Positions 1 through 11,397 of a DNA stretch of 64,000 nt are shown here, in pieces. The stretch lies in the NCBI GenBank assembly GCA_036417435.1, contig CM070916.1:20333552-20397551 (forward strand). Direction: 5' to 3'. The first letter of the stretch is position 1. The number at the start of each line of letters is the position of its first letter. Made by a program: the position numbers and the translations under genes. Below the pieces are notes generated by a model. That model did no database searches. It worked only from the letters and a program-made list of their open reading frames with translations, and was not told the origin of the DNA. This stretch comes from Inia geoffrensis (Eukaryota > Chordata > Mammalia > Artiodactyla > Iniidae).

Positions 1-731
1 AAACAATGTTAAGTTTTGGGGAATTTGGTGAGGGAGATGTTAAAAACTAAATTATATAAACTTAAAATTAAGTAGATTACATCAAAATCAAAGAATAAAT
101 GCTCAAAACTCATCACCTCTTAATTGTTTACTCTGTTTTACTATCATCTATGCTGTTGGGTTTATCCACATCTATTCTATCTATGTGGTGAAATATACAA
201 CAGCATGGTATGACACATCCCTCCACATTCCATATTTGGTGCTGATTTGCACCACAGAAATCAGCAGACTCTATAAAGGAGGGCTTCGGTTGTTGCTCAA
301 CATTTCTGGTCACACTAGTCACTTACAGAAATTGACTAGAGCAAGTCATGTGCCCGTATCTGAAATCAACACAGCCAGAATATATTAAAGTCTAACACAG
401 AGCTTGAGATGGAAAGAGGAGGTAAAAGGAAGAGAAGGATTCATTGTACTCTATATCTGATTCTCCTGATATTCCCTTATGTTTCTCTTCACTTGTTGAT
501 AAAGCTGTAGTGCCTCTGCTGTCTCTCTGCAGCATCACTTGCGTATCAGTAACATTAACTGAACACTTTCCCGATATAAAGCAAATGCAGAGAATTTACA
601 ACTCATGTTATTTATCATCTTACTTCACTATTTTATTGGCTAATCTTTCCTTTTCTGAAGAAATAAAGCCAAGATATTGCTCCTTTCTTCCTTTCTCAAA
701 ATTCTTGAAATCTTGGTAGATTTCTGAATTG

Positions 732-733
<2 letters not shown>
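1..733. other. AT-rich unique sequence, no gene seen
   Basis: No recognisable repeat family, exon or RNA gene. The open frames here are short (under about 95 codons) and carry no recognisable domain. A weak pyrimidine-rich stretch occurs near 600-700. Confidence 0.5.
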
Positions 734-771
<38 letters not shown>

Positions 772-818
772 TCATTCAGAATCACACACACACACACACA
801 CACATTCATTCAGAATCA
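734..818. repeat. Compound (CA)n microsatellite with duplicated flank
   Basis: A (CA)n run at 734-770 is followed by ATTCATTCAGAATCA, a second shorter (CA)n run at 783-804, and then the same 15-base flank again (770-784 and 804-818). The two halves look like one duplicated array-plus-flank unit. Confidence 0.95.
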
Positions 819-1429
819 TTTCTTTTTAGGTTTGTATGATAACAGCTAAGAAAAGAGGTAAAGGCCTTCCTTCTTTTGGTTTAGAGAATAGAGCTTTTAC
901 CACAGCCTTAGTGCCCTGGGCACCAAGAGTTGAGAAGCCCCCAAATATCCCCCACAATGTCACTGTTTTGTCTTGGGACTGATGTCTACAGTAGCTACTT
1001 AGCCAATGGGGTAAGATGCTCAGAAGATGCTCACTTTATTCTAAAATATATACAAAGAGAGGAATTTAATTGCTTTTAACAGATGAAGTAGCAAGTATAC
1101 ACTTGCCTTTTCTTGCACATGAAGCGCATAAATCTGGCCTAATAACATGCCCCTTATGGAATTTTAGAGCCAACATGAACTATTTGTTCAATCATTCATT
1201 CAGTCAGTCAGTCCCTCATCAAGGAAATCCAATGCTAAAAGCTGTTACTGAAAAACAACATTTTTAAAAGAGAGGAAAAATTGGAGAGGTTTGGATTTAG
1301 ACGGTGGCGGGGGGCAGTGGGGAGGGGACCTGGAGCATCCCTTATCAGCCTACTTAGTCCTGACCCCCACTAGGAGCTTTGGGTCTCTGTTGATCACAGT
1401 TCGAATACCACACCTGCAAGACAACCCCT
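819..1429. other. Unique sequence with a G-rich patch
   Basis: No gene or confident repeat. A purine/G-rich patch lies at about 1301-1330 (GGTGGCGGGGGGCAGTGGGG), and TTCATTCAGTCAGTCAGTC lies near 1196-1214. Confidence 0.4.
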
Positions 1430-1545
1430 TGATTTTTCCAATGAGGAAACTGAAGTTCGCCAAAAGATAGATGACTTTCTTAAATAGTGGCCAAGCCCAG
1501 GATCAGAAATCGGCTTGCTTTCTTCTAAATCAAGATTGCTACAAC
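1430..1545 (-). repeat. Antisense MIR SINE fragment
   Basis: The stretch with ATGAGGAAACTGAAG, followed at the right distance by degraded 'gccaagcccaggatcagaaat', matches the reverse complement of the MIR core (cattttacagatgaggaaactga). It is an old, diverged copy, and its ends are approximate. Confidence 0.6.
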
Positions 1546-2799
1546 TCCATTTCTAGACATGTGACTATTTTGGTAAAAAATGACTAGCTTGCACAATCCT
1601 ACTTAAATAAATATCACAGAAGGACAAATGAAATCCTGAGAGTAAAGACATATTTTGAAATCCGCACAGAATCTCTTAAATTGTTTCCTTGGACCAGTTG
1701 GCATGAACACCACAGAATTCTGAAACATTATTTTGTTTAAAACATTGGCCTCTTACTGTGAGCTGGAGTGGTGCTTATCTAATCAGGAGACCAGTTTGCT
1801 TTTTTCAACTATTCTCAAAAAAAAGGCAAGCGGAAACAAGAAAGCATTAACCAGTGAGAAAATTATTCTCTCTGGTCCATGCACCTAAGGATTCTAAACC
1901 TCCCTCTTGGAACGTCACTGTGATTCCCTGGGAGGGAAGATCGCTACACCAATGGAAAAGGTTTATGGAAACCAAATCTGATAATCTCAAGCACAGTGTG
2001 TGGCAGCAAAGGAAGATCTTTTCTGCAGAATAAATACTCAAACTCAAAAACGAAGTAGCTGAAATGATCAGAAACTGTTCCCAATGAAGTCTGCATTCAC
2101 AGCTCAACCTTCATCTGTCTTCTGTATCTACTTTGTGCACCTTGAGATTATAATTACACAATCACCATTATACCATTTCAAGCATTTTCAGGAAAACTGC
2201 AGTTTTAAGAGTAAACTCATTCAGTTGTGGACTACATCTTCAAAGTGGTTGAGGAAAGATGTCAGATTTCATGTAAGAATGATTCCAGGAAATAAGGACA
2301 GAGAAATCACAATTGATTTGATTCTAATGTGTTGATTAAAATTATCAGCTTGGAACATATAAAAATAAAATAACTGCTTCATTTTCTTCTGAAAAAGAAG
2401 CTAATTTTTCTTAGGATATCTCAACATGATGAAACTCATTCATAGCCGTTTGCTTTTTCATGCATCTTTTAGGAGAATGATCACAATATAGACATGTACT
2501 AGTTTCTCTACCTCATAGTCCCAGCAGCTACTGTTGAGATAATTTTTATGAGGGTCATGGAAAATACTCAAAATATTTCCATGAAGTTGGAGGAAAATAC
2601 TTTTCATTTTAAATTCCAGTTATTCTTATTCCATCACTATGAAACTACAATTGAAAAATATATTTGTATGATTATTTTTCAAATAATAACCATTAGTGTC
2701 ATCACTGAACACCAAGTTCCAAGACCATGCTTGTTTGCTCCCTAGAACAGCTAAAGACAAATTTTGACGAAGACCAGGCTAATTCTACTTAACGTATGA
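1546..2799. other. Unique AT-rich sequence, nothing recognised
   Basis: Nothing supportable was found here. Short open frames overlap on both strands at 1847-2335 and have no recognisable domain or codon signal. Confidence 0.4.
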
Positions 2800-2985
2800 A
2801 AGGGATCAGAGGATCTGAGGCAACAGAACTTAAGAAATGCCAACAATTAATACTAGCTGGAGCACAGGGTGCAATGCGGAAGGGGTCATGTAAGAGACAA
2901 AACAGGAAACGCCAGCAAGAGCCATATATAGAAGGGCTTTGTGTGCCATTGTAATACTTTAAAAAATGAGAAGTCAACACTTATA
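2800..2985 (-). repeat. Probable antisense L2 fragment
   Basis: The run 'catgtaagagacaaaac...' and 'gggctttgtgtgccattgtaa' resembles the L2 segment 'cagatcatgtagggccttgtaggccatggtaag' read antisense. The match is recalled and diverged, so the family call is moderate and the ends are soft. Confidence 0.45.
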
Positions 2986-3094
2986 TCAAATTCACGTTCC
3001 AAGAAACTGGAATCAGGCCAGAAGAAGTATATAATAAGTGTTTCTACTGTAAGCCCCATTGCAAAATGACACCTATAGTATAGAACCACTAAAA

Positions 3095-3230
3095 TTTAAG
3101 CTTTGCTTGAGCACAGGTTCTGTCTGTCTTCTATCTCATTCAGTTCTCAGCATATGATGTAGAACTTGACCCACAGTATATATATGATAAATGTTTGTTA
3201 AATGAGTGAATAAATGCATGAGTGGGTTCA
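3095..3230 (+). repeat. L2 3' end
   Basis: This has the typical L2 terminal pattern: 'cttgagcacaggttctgtctgtctt', then a degraded 'cagcatatgatgtagaacttgaccca', ending in AAATGTTTGTTAAATGAGTG. It is an ancient LINE relic with no coding content. Confidence 0.65.
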
Positions 3231-4345
3231 TTTAAAAATAGTACAAGGTACTGACCAAAGCTATAAACTTAAAGCACACGCTGGAAAAACAAAACACAAC
3301 TATACAAATGAGAAGCGCTCACATCTTTAAATGTAAAGATCAGCAACAGATGCCGTTAGCGCCAGCCTTCCAGAACTAACGTCTTCACGCATTGCTGTTA
3401 ACACCTTCACTGACTGTGTTTCTCGGCTTTGCCTTGGAGAGCTGTTAATGAGGGGCACATACTGATTTCCACCTTCTCAGGGTTGAATAATGAAGTAAAA
3501 TAGAATCAAATTTTCTTTTTTAGAATTAGCAATGATTCTTAACCTGTTTTGGGGAAAAGTAGTGGTAACTAAATTATCAGGGCTAAAACAAAAACGTGCT
3601 CTATAAGAACAAATAGTCAATCCACAATGCCCTAATTTCAAAAGGTTAATAATATTTTGAAATATCAAATTAACTAGTGAAGATAAAAATAACTTATGAG
3701 GCAATACTATAGTTTTTTTAAGGTAAAGTATTCCTGTACATGCAATTAAATTCCCAGAGCAAGAGGTTATCACATTGGCATAAACTTCACCAAGAATATG
3801 ACAGTTACCTGGGGTAGATTAGGGTCATGCACCTATTTAAGTGAAAATTTAAAATTTTTGAACAGAAAAACAGAAGTGTCAGTTTGAAATTATTCTTTGA
3901 TAAAACTTATATTTTATCTTTTTTAATTTGAAAAAAAAAATCTCCTCTAGGAGTATTTTTGAAATAAAGGCCTTAATTTTTTGATACCTTGTAAATAAAA
4001 GTATTTTGTTTTCACTATACCAGGTCACTGTAGTCTTTTAAATAAAACGAAGAAACAAACATAAACATTTTATGTCTGGGGAACAAGATAAGGTAGTTTA
4101 ACTACTTTGGATTTACTGCATATTTAAAATAATATTCCCAAGTACAGTGTACTCTTTAAAAATGATGGCAATCTTGGCCAAAAAATAGTTTTTTAAAAAC
4201 TATAATTAATCAAGTAATAGCTACATTGTATTTTTTAAATAAAAACAATATGAATTCTTTAAAAAATGTCTCCAACTGAATTCTCATAGCACTAATTCAC
4301 ACAAAACACAATGATAGTGTTTTCAGTGCAAACTAAATCTGAAAC
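3231..4345. other. AT-rich unique sequence
   Basis: No repeat family or gene was recognised. The stretch contains many short A/T runs (for example at 3928-3938). Open frames are short and uninformative. Confidence 0.4.
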
Positions 4346-4589
4346 AGAAATTTCAGTGGGGCTCCCCTGGTGGCGCAGTGGTTGAGAGTCCGCCTGCCAA
4401 TGTAGGGAACACGAGTTCGTGCCCCGGTGCGGGAAGATCCCACATGTCGCGGAGCGGCTGGGCCCGTGAGCCACGGCTGCTGAGCCTGCGTGTCTGGAGC
4501 CTGTACTCGGCAACGGGAGAGGCCACAACAGTGAGAGGCCCGCGTAACACAAAAGAAAAAAAAAAAAAAGAAAAAAGAAATTTCAGTGG
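4346..4589 (+). mobile_element. CHR SINE with target-site duplication
   Basis: The CHR body at 4360-4575 opens with GGCTCCCCTGGTGGCGCAGTGG and ends in an A-rich tail. It carries the tRNA-like A box (TGGCGCAGTGG) and B box (GAGTTCGTGCCCC). A perfect 14-base target duplication, AGAAATTTCAGTGG, lies at 4346-4359 and 4576-4589, showing L1-type retrotransposition. Open frames on both strands across it are SINE read-through, not genes. Its length (about 215 bp) and sequence fit the short CHR-2-like form of cetaceans. Confidence 0.95.
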
Positions 4590-5490
4590 ATGAGACACAT
4601 TTATTTTTATACTTGGCTAAGAAGCAAATAAATTATTTTGAAAATAGTAAGAATTTTCATGAATTGAAATTTCTTATTACTTTAAAAAATGAATTTGCAA
4701 GAAAGAATCAGATCCAAATACATTGATTTACATAAGCAAATGTAGCTTATACAGATATGTATTATTTGTTTTCTACGACATGATGCAGGTAAGGAGTTTC
4801 ATTATTCTCTCTCAGCCTCAGCATTTGAAAACTGGATAAGGAAGGAATTTAGTATAAAACCATCTGCAGGCTCCAAAATCTTACTGAAATTGCTCCAAAA
4901 CCAGGGTTCACTTCACTAAGTTGTTTCTATCAAAAATAAATCAGATATGATAAGCTCCATGAGAATTTTGCAAAAAGATCAACTAGACCTCTTTATATTC
5001 ACCAAGAGGTTCTGAGAACTAACAGGTTTGGAGGGAAACTGTCTTCCTTGCACAGAAAAAAAGCTTAGCACATATGCTTTTCTTATGTGTCTATAATGAT
5101 TCTACCACTTCCCTAAATTTCTTCTTCACTGTCCTTTTAAGTTCATAAGTGATGATAGAACTGCCAACATCAAAGCTAAGGACAGTCTATTCTGAGAATC
5201 ATTTATTAGTATACCTAAAAGTCTAATGAAATAATGACTTCATTTTGCCAAGATCCCATGATAAGAATTGCTATCCAGGCCACTGATCTTGAATTAATTT
5301 GCCCTGTCTTCACTAAATCTTGTCACAGTTACACCTTCCTGATACCTTGAATTAACCTTGAGTACACCACAGGTTAAAAATAAAAGCAAGAATAATATTC
5401 TCCGTTAGGCTATCAAATAAGCAAACAATCTCCTCTCCCTAATTGCTTTGACGAAGATAGCACCAAAGGTAACAACACATTACGTAAAAT
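4590..5490. other. Unique AT-rich sequence
   Basis: Nothing recognisable: no long frame, repeat family or simple array. Confidence 0.4.
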
Positions 5491-5592
5491 TTAAAAAATA
5501 TATAAGACGCAAATCAAATGATCACATTGTATACTTTAAATATATGATTTTGCCAATTATACCTCAGTAAAGCTGGAGGAAAAAAAAATATA
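5491..5592 (+). repeat. Old L1 3'-end fragment
   Basis: The motif ATTGTATACTTTAAATATATG, then 'ccaattatacctcagtaaagctgg' and an A tail, is the usual 3' terminus of old mammalian L1 elements. No coding part is retained. Confidence 0.6.
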
Positions 5593-5814
5593 AAAGCACT
5601 GCCTTTACAGAACAAGTAAATAATTAAATTGATCAATTTAGAAAAGCTACACTTTCAAGTGAAGCGACAAAACACCCTTCTATTTCATTGAAAAGGCATG
5701 TTCTTTCACACCTTATATGGTTGCATCATAGATTCTAGTTCTAATAATTAACATTAACCTTAAACAAATACATGCTACATCAGAACTAAACTTACAAAAT
5801 GAGGTTTGTTGATC

Positions 5815-6060
5815 TAATACAGGATCTATAAAAACCAAAAAATTAAAAATACACATATATGTATACACACATACATATAAACTATAAATATATACATATA
5901 CTATATAATATAAATTACATGAAGTACACATGTATATATGTCAGGAATATATGTATAAATATACATAGATATGTGTCTACATATACTATATAAGTAGATT
6001 GTTTACCTGTATGTTTGTCTGTATACTAGATGTATATACACAGTTTTATGGGAATATACA
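5815..6060. repeat. AT-rich TATATGTATA low-complexity tract
   Basis: An irregular array of TATATGTATA, TACATATA and ACACATA words occupies the stretch. Much of it is locally palindromic. It is low-complexity sequence rather than a dispersed element. Confidence 0.7.
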
Positions 6061-6608
6061 AAACTAGCTCTAGGTCATATGTACAGAGAGAATATTTTTT
6101 AAATCTTAAGATTTATGAAATTAAAATACATGTCAATTCTAAAGTTTAATATTGATAGAGTGATGTTACATCACTATACACACCGAGGCACCCATTTATC
6201 CCTAAGTGATGTGTAATGGTGATTTATCCAAGCAATCTCATGTGACAGAACTCAAGAGCACACTTCAGCCATGGCCCTTTCTTTCACCTACCACTTCCTG
6301 TATGTTGAAAAGTGCTCTCATAGGTACAGTTTTGTACCTTCACAATTACATTATATCCTTGGAAGCATTCCTTAAAACCTAACTACCACTGCAGAATTAC
6401 ATAAAGGTATTTCATGGATTGTCCTATAAATCAAGGGTGAGTAGAAATTAAAATGTGCTTGGGATTCAAAATGAGGGAAAATTTGTTTATACACAACTGG
6501 AAAAACCTTTAAAACGTTATAAAATAGTTGCTATTGAATGTCTAGTTCTCAAATGGAAGATATATGGTGCGGAAGAAAATACCCTGGCATGGTGTTTTAT
6601 TAATGGTT
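6061..6608. other. Unique sequence
   Basis: No gene or repeat recognised. Confidence 0.35.
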
Positions 6609-6777
6609 AAAGATACAGGGGATAAACAACAAAGATTTGCTGTATAGTACATGGAACTATATTCAATATTTTGTAATAACCTATAATGGAAAAGAATCTG
6701 AAGATGTACACCTGAAACTAACACAATATTGTAAATCAACCATTGCTTAATTAAAAAAAAAAGATAAAGGGGATAAA
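6609..6777 (+). mobile_element. Severely 5'-truncated L1 insertion with target duplication
   Basis: The insert at 6627-6759 matches the 3' end of cetartiodactyl L1 ('caacaaagatttgctgtatagta...ggaactatattcaatatt...acctgaaactaacacaatattgtaaatcaac') and ends in poly(A). The flanking duplications AAAGATACAGGGGATAAA (6609-6626) and AAAGATAAAGGGGATAAA (6760-6777) differ at one of 18 bases. L1 itself reads GGATAAACAAC here, so microhomology may blur the left edge. No ORF2 protein is retained. Confidence 0.85.
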
Positions 6778-7690
6778 GTATCATGAATTGATATGAGATA
6801 AAAATCTGTATTGTCAGAGTTACTTTTTCTAGAGAGAACAGTAGAAAATATTTGATATATGTATGTATGTATTTCTTCCTCCTAAGTAATATTTCCTAAA
6901 GTAACTGGGAGAATAAGATTAAAAAACATGTTATAATAATAATTTCATTATGTAGCTCCTTTTTGGTTTATAAAATTCAATATTTGATGTGGGACTTTTC
7001 ACTGTACTACACTGAGTTTTTAGGAACACTTAGCTGGGATGTTCATATTAATGCCCTCAACTTTCTGTCTTGTTTTATCCATTCTGATTTTACTAAGGAA
7101 GAAAGAAAATCAATGGAGCAATGAGCTTTTAAAACATCAGTAACGTATTAAGATTTGTCATATATTTATGGTTTCTATAGTAACAAGATGTTGGTAATAA
7201 AGGCCACGTCTCCACTTAAGAAAGATACGTAAGTACTGCCTACTCTGACATTACACACAATTTCAAATCCTATGTTTTCCCCCCAATTCTACATTTTATC
7301 CTTATGAACTATTACCCTAGATGTGTCCCTAAGGGCTTGGCTTAATTCATACAGATGTGGGCCTTGCAAGTCACAATGTTCCATCAAAAAGTAGCACTCT
7401 TCTTCCTTTGCTTCTGTGGAAATATCAAATATCACTGTTTATGAAGATAAGTGCTGAGAAGAAAGTGAATTCTAAAAAGAGGCAGACATTACCATTCTTT
7501 CAGTATCACTAGGTTAGACTTATTTTTTTGATCCTAAATAACGTAATTCAAGTTTGTTCTTCATTAATAAAATGGGTCTAGAATCCAGTGGGCAGTAGGA
7601 CGATGATATTTTATCTGTGACAGTGTCAAGCACATTTTCTGTGATGTTTGAAGATGAACATTTACACTTCCATGAAATAAAAGTTCATTT
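6778..7690. other. Unique sequence
   Basis: No gene or dispersed repeat recognised. A short (TATG)n word run lies near 6856-6872. Confidence 0.35.
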
Positions 7691-7713
7691 TGTGTGTGTG
7701 CGCACGTGCGTGT
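7691..7713. repeat. Alternating purine-pyrimidine GT/GC tract
   Basis: A short run of strictly alternating purine-pyrimidine bases (TGTGTGTGCGCACGTGCGTG). Such sequences favour the Z-DNA form. It is CpG-containing in an AT-rich setting. Confidence 0.8.
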
Positions 7714-7877
7714 CTTTCAAAGCTGTGGTTTACCTTTGCTTTTACCTTTTTCCCCACATTATTTGCTTATACATAGTAAACATAGAAAACATTTAAAGTT
7801 CAGTTGTGTGGAAAACTGACCCTTTGTATTTTACATTCTTCAAATTCCATTTCATTTAGGAACGGCACCAAACATAT

Positions 7878-8097
7878 GCAAAAAGTTGACTAAATTGTAA
7901 TCTTTATTCTAATTCAATCACCTCCTCATAAAATATAGCCTAAAGAAAGATCAATCATTCAGTCTAATGGGCACCACTTTGTCAGTTGCAAAAAGTTGAC
8001 TAAATTGTAATCTTTATTCTAATTCAATCACCTCCTCATAAAATATAGCCTAAAGAAAGATCAATCATTCCGTCTAACGGGCACCAATCTGTCAGTG
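7878..8097. repeat. 110-bp tandem direct duplication
   Basis: Positions 7878-7987 and 7988-8097 are head-to-tail copies of the same 110-bp non-SINE sequence. The first 79 bases are identical and I count about five mismatches in total, all near the end of the unit. The word GCACCA also occurs at 7865-7870, 7971-7976 and 8081-8086, hinting at a partial third boundary or at the microhomology used. The unit matches no repeat family I recognise. Confidence 0.95.
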
Positions 8098-8433
8098 TGT
8101 CTAAAGCCGTTTAAAATCCAGTCAAGTGTTCTTACTGATTTTCAAAGCCTGACCACGGGAGGACGGCAAATGCAGCGCATGCATATCTCCCCGCTCCCTC
8201 TCCCAAGCCCACAGGTGACGTGGGTGATGGTTCTCTGGCTCTGTGTCCAGACTTAATCTCAGAATCCTTCTCAACACTGTGCTCTAGAAAACCATTTCCA
8301 AATGAATGGAGTTGGCTGGACGGAGAGCTGGATCTCTTTTGTTATTCTCGCTCTAGAGGCTAGTTCTTCCTGAGGTTCCACGACTGAGATTCCACTAGTT
8401 ACCACCAGGTGGGCAGTGGTAGCTATCAGCGGA
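8098..8433. other. Unique sequence, slightly GC-richer
   Basis: The stretch before the Tigger1 element holds no gene or repeat that I recognise. Confidence 0.35.
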
Positions 8434-8612
8434 CGGGCATACATCAGAGTTCCCTTCCAGACCACCGCAATAAAGTGAAGGTCACAATAAAGTGAGTCAC
8501 ACGATTTCTCTGGTTTCCCAATGCATATAAAAGTTATGTTTACACTAACTGTAGTCTACTAAGTGTGCATTAACACATCATGTCTAAAAAAACAACGTAC
8601 ATACCTTAGTTT

Positions 8613-8932
8613 AAGAATACTTTTTTCGGGCTTCCCTGGTGATGCAGTGGTTGAGAATCTGCCTGCTAAAGCAGGGAACATGGGTTCGAGCCCTGGTCTG
8701 GGAGGATCCCACATGCCGCGGAGCAACTAGGTCTGTGAGCCACAATGACTGAGCCTGCACGTCTGGAGGCTGTGTTCCGCAACACGAGAGGCCGCGATAG
8801 TGAGAGGCCCGCGCACCGCGATGAAGAGTGGCCCCAGCTTGCCACAACTAGAGAAAGCCCTCGTACAGAAACGAAGACCCAACACAGCTAAAATAAATAA
8901 TTAAAAAAAAAAAAAAAAAGAATACTTTTTTC
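8613..8932 (+). mobile_element. Long-form CHR SINE nested in Tigger1
   Basis: The body at 8628-8917 has the CHR head plus the extra 3' segment typical of the longer CHR-1-like form ('gccccagcttgccacaactagagaaagccc...gaagacccaacacagc'), followed by poly(A). A perfect 15-base duplication, AAGAATACTTTTTTC, at 8613-8627 and 8918-8932 comes from Tigger1 sequence, so this insertion is younger than the transposon. Its divergence from the short-form copies suggests it is one of the older CHR insertions here. Confidence 0.95.
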
Positions 8933-8941
8933 TATAAAACA

Positions 8942-10708
8942 CTAAGCACCACCTGAGCCTTCAGCAAGTTATAATTATTCTGCTGGTGGAGGGTCATGCT
9001 TCCATGTTCATGGCTGCTGACTGATCAGGGTGGTGGGTGCTGAAGCTTGGAGCGGCTGCACCAATGTCTTAAAATTAGACAACAACACAATCTGCCCCAT
9101 TGATTGACTCTTCCTTTCATAAATGATTTCTCTGTAGCATGCAATGCAGTTTGATAGCATTTTACCTACAATAGAACTTTCAAGATTGGAGGCGATCCTT
9201 CAATCCTCTCAAACCCTGCTGCTGCTTTATCAACTAAGTTTCTGTAATACTCTAAATCCTTTCTTGTCATCTCAACAATAGTTACAGCATCTCCACCAGG
9301 AGTAGATTCCATCTCAAGAAACCACTTACTTTGTTCATTCATAAGAAGTCTGATCATGAGATGGCAGCATTTCAGGCACATCTTCAGGCACCACTTCTAA
9401 TTCTAGTTCTCTTGCTATTTCTACCACATCTGCAGTTACTTCCTCCACTGAAGTCTCAAACCCCTCAAAGTAACCCATGAGAGTTGGAATCAACTTCTTC
9501 TAAACTCCTGATAATGTTGCTATTTTTGGCCTCTCTCCATGAATCAAGAATGTTCTTAACGGCATCTAGAACAGTGAGTCATTTTAAGAATATTTTCAAT
9601 TGACTTTGCCCAGGTCCATCAGAGAAATCACTATCTGTGGCAGCTATAGCCTCATGAAATGTATTTCTTAAACAGTTAAGACTTGAAATTCAAAAATGGC
9701 TCCTTAATCCAAGGGCTGCAGAATGGATGTTACGTTAGCACACATGAAAACATCAGTCTCCTTGTACATCTCCATCCGAGCTCTTGGGTGGCCAGGTGCA
9801 TATTGTCAGTGGGCAGTAAGATTTTGAAAGGAATCTTTTCTCTTGAGCAGTAGGTCTCAACAGTGGGCGTAAAGTATTCAGTAAACCATGTTGGGAGCAG
9901 ATGTGCTGTCATCCAGGCTTTGTTGTTCCATTTACAGAGCACAGGCAGAGTAGATTTAGCATAATTCTTAACAGCCCTAGGATTTTTAAAAAAATAAATG
10001 AGCAATGGATTCAACTTAAAGTCACTAGCTTCCTTAGCCCCTAAAAAGAGAGTCAGCCTGTCCTTTGAAGCTTTGAAGCCAGGCATTGACTTCTCCTCTC
10101 TAGCTATGAAGTCCTATTTGGCATCTTCTTCTAATACATTATTGCAATGTTTCATCTACATTGAAAAATCTCTTGTTTACTGTAGCCACCATTACTTATC
10201 ATTAGTTACCTTAGCTAGATCTCCTGGATAACCTGCTGTAGCTTCTGCATCAGCACTTGCTGCCTCACCTTGCACTTTTATGTTATGGAGATGACTTCTT
10301 TCCTTAAATGTCATGAACCAACCTCTGCTAGCTTCAAACTTATCTTCTGTAGCTTCGTCACTTTTCTCAGCTTTCACAGACTTAAAGAGAATTAGAGCCT
10401 TGCTCTGGATTAGGCTTTGGCTTAAGGGGATCTTGTGGCTGGTTTGATCTTCTCTCCAGATCACTCAAACTTTCTCCGTATCAGCAAGAAGGCTGTTTTC
10501 CTTTCTTATCATCCTCGTATTCACTGGAGTAGCACTTTTAATTTCTTTCAAGAACTTTTCCTTTGCATCCACAACTTGGTTAACTGACGCAAGAGGTCTA
10601 GCTTAGGCCTTTCATATGCCTACCTCTCTAAGCTTAATCATTTCTAGCTTTTGATTTAAAGTGAGAGATGTATGACTCTACCTTTCACTTCAACACTCAA
10701 GAGACTAT
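8942..10708 (-). pseudogene. Broken Tigger1 transposase (CENP-B HTH plus DDE)
   Basis: Reading the minus strand, an N-terminal CENP-B-type DNA-binding region is followed by the segment [19 protein letters not shown] (within 10464-10192). Next comes the DDE catalytic core ([49 protein letters not shown] at 10086-9730), then a C-terminal piece with [20 protein letters not shown] (9381-9166). The expected ATG at 10706-10708 reads ATA. A 2-base insertion at about 9800-9803, just after the catalytic Asp-Asn of the family motif DNAPGHP, shifts the frame. Further stops and small deletions follow (one of about 10 bases near 10610). The stop corresponding to the family's TAG is at 8942-8944. In a living element the protein would cut and paste Tigger DNA at TA sites in the nucleus; this copy cannot be functional. 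Confidence 0.92.
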
Positions 10709-11071
10709 TGTAGGGTTATTAACTGACCTAATTCCAATATTGTTGCATCTCAGGGAATAGGGAGGCCCAAGAGAAGGATACACATTTATCATTATGGGCG
10801 TGCTTTGTGGCACCCTGAACAATTACATTAGTAACATCAAAGAGCACTGATCACAAATCACCACAACAAATATAATAATCATGAAAAAGTTTGAAGTATG
10901 GCAAAAATTACCAAAATGTGACACAGAGACATGAAGTGAGCAAATGATGTTGGAAAAATGGCGCCATGAGATTTGCTCAGCTCAGAGCTGCCACCAACTT
11001 TCATTTTTTTAAAAATGCAATATCTGCAAAGCACAATATAGTGAAGCACAGTAAAACAAGGTGTGCCTGTA

Positions 11072-11397
11072 TTTTGTTTCTTTTATTAAGCTACTGAACA
11101 ATAGCCATGTATCATACTCAGTATAGGTCTTGGCCATGCATTTTTCAATAAAACATGATCTCTGCACTTGAGAAATTTAAAATCTAGTTGGCAAAACCAA
11201 TGGGTAAAACAGGCAATGATAACCAATGAAGTGTGAATAGGGACTACACGGGAATGCAACTGTCAGGGATTTGGGGTTGGTGAGAATACAGCACATGAAT
11301 TTTCTCACCTTATTCACCAAGGTGAGAAATCACAGCATATTCAAGGAGTGACAAATGTTCATAATTGGGTTACTGTTTTCTCTTTCTATGAACAGGA
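11072..11397. other. Unique sequence
   Basis: Nothing recognised between the Tigger1 end and the next MIR. Confidence 0.35.

Larger units (their letters stand above)
8434..11069 (-). mobile_element. Near full-length Tigger1 (pogo-like Tc1/mariner) DNA transposon
   Basis: Both ends are visible. The left end reads CGGGCATACATCAG, and the right end reads TTGTGCCTGT before TA (reverse complement ACAGGCACA), corresponding to the Tigger1 inverted terminus CAGGCATACCTC. Inside each end lie the expected subterminal 'tttattgcggtgg' and 'gcgcttcgcagatattgc'-like segments. The TA target duplication is kept on the right (11070-11071), but the left reads GA. The transposase relic fills the middle on the minus strand. 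Removing the CHR SINE and one 15-base target copy leaves about 2.33 kb, close to the roughly 2.4 kb recalled for autonomous Tigger1. The element is old, as expected of a family active early in placental evolution. Confidence 0.95.

Noticed and set aside
9998..10231. Plus-strand frame of 77 codons
   Set aside because: It is a shadow of the broken Tigger1 transposase on the opposite strand.
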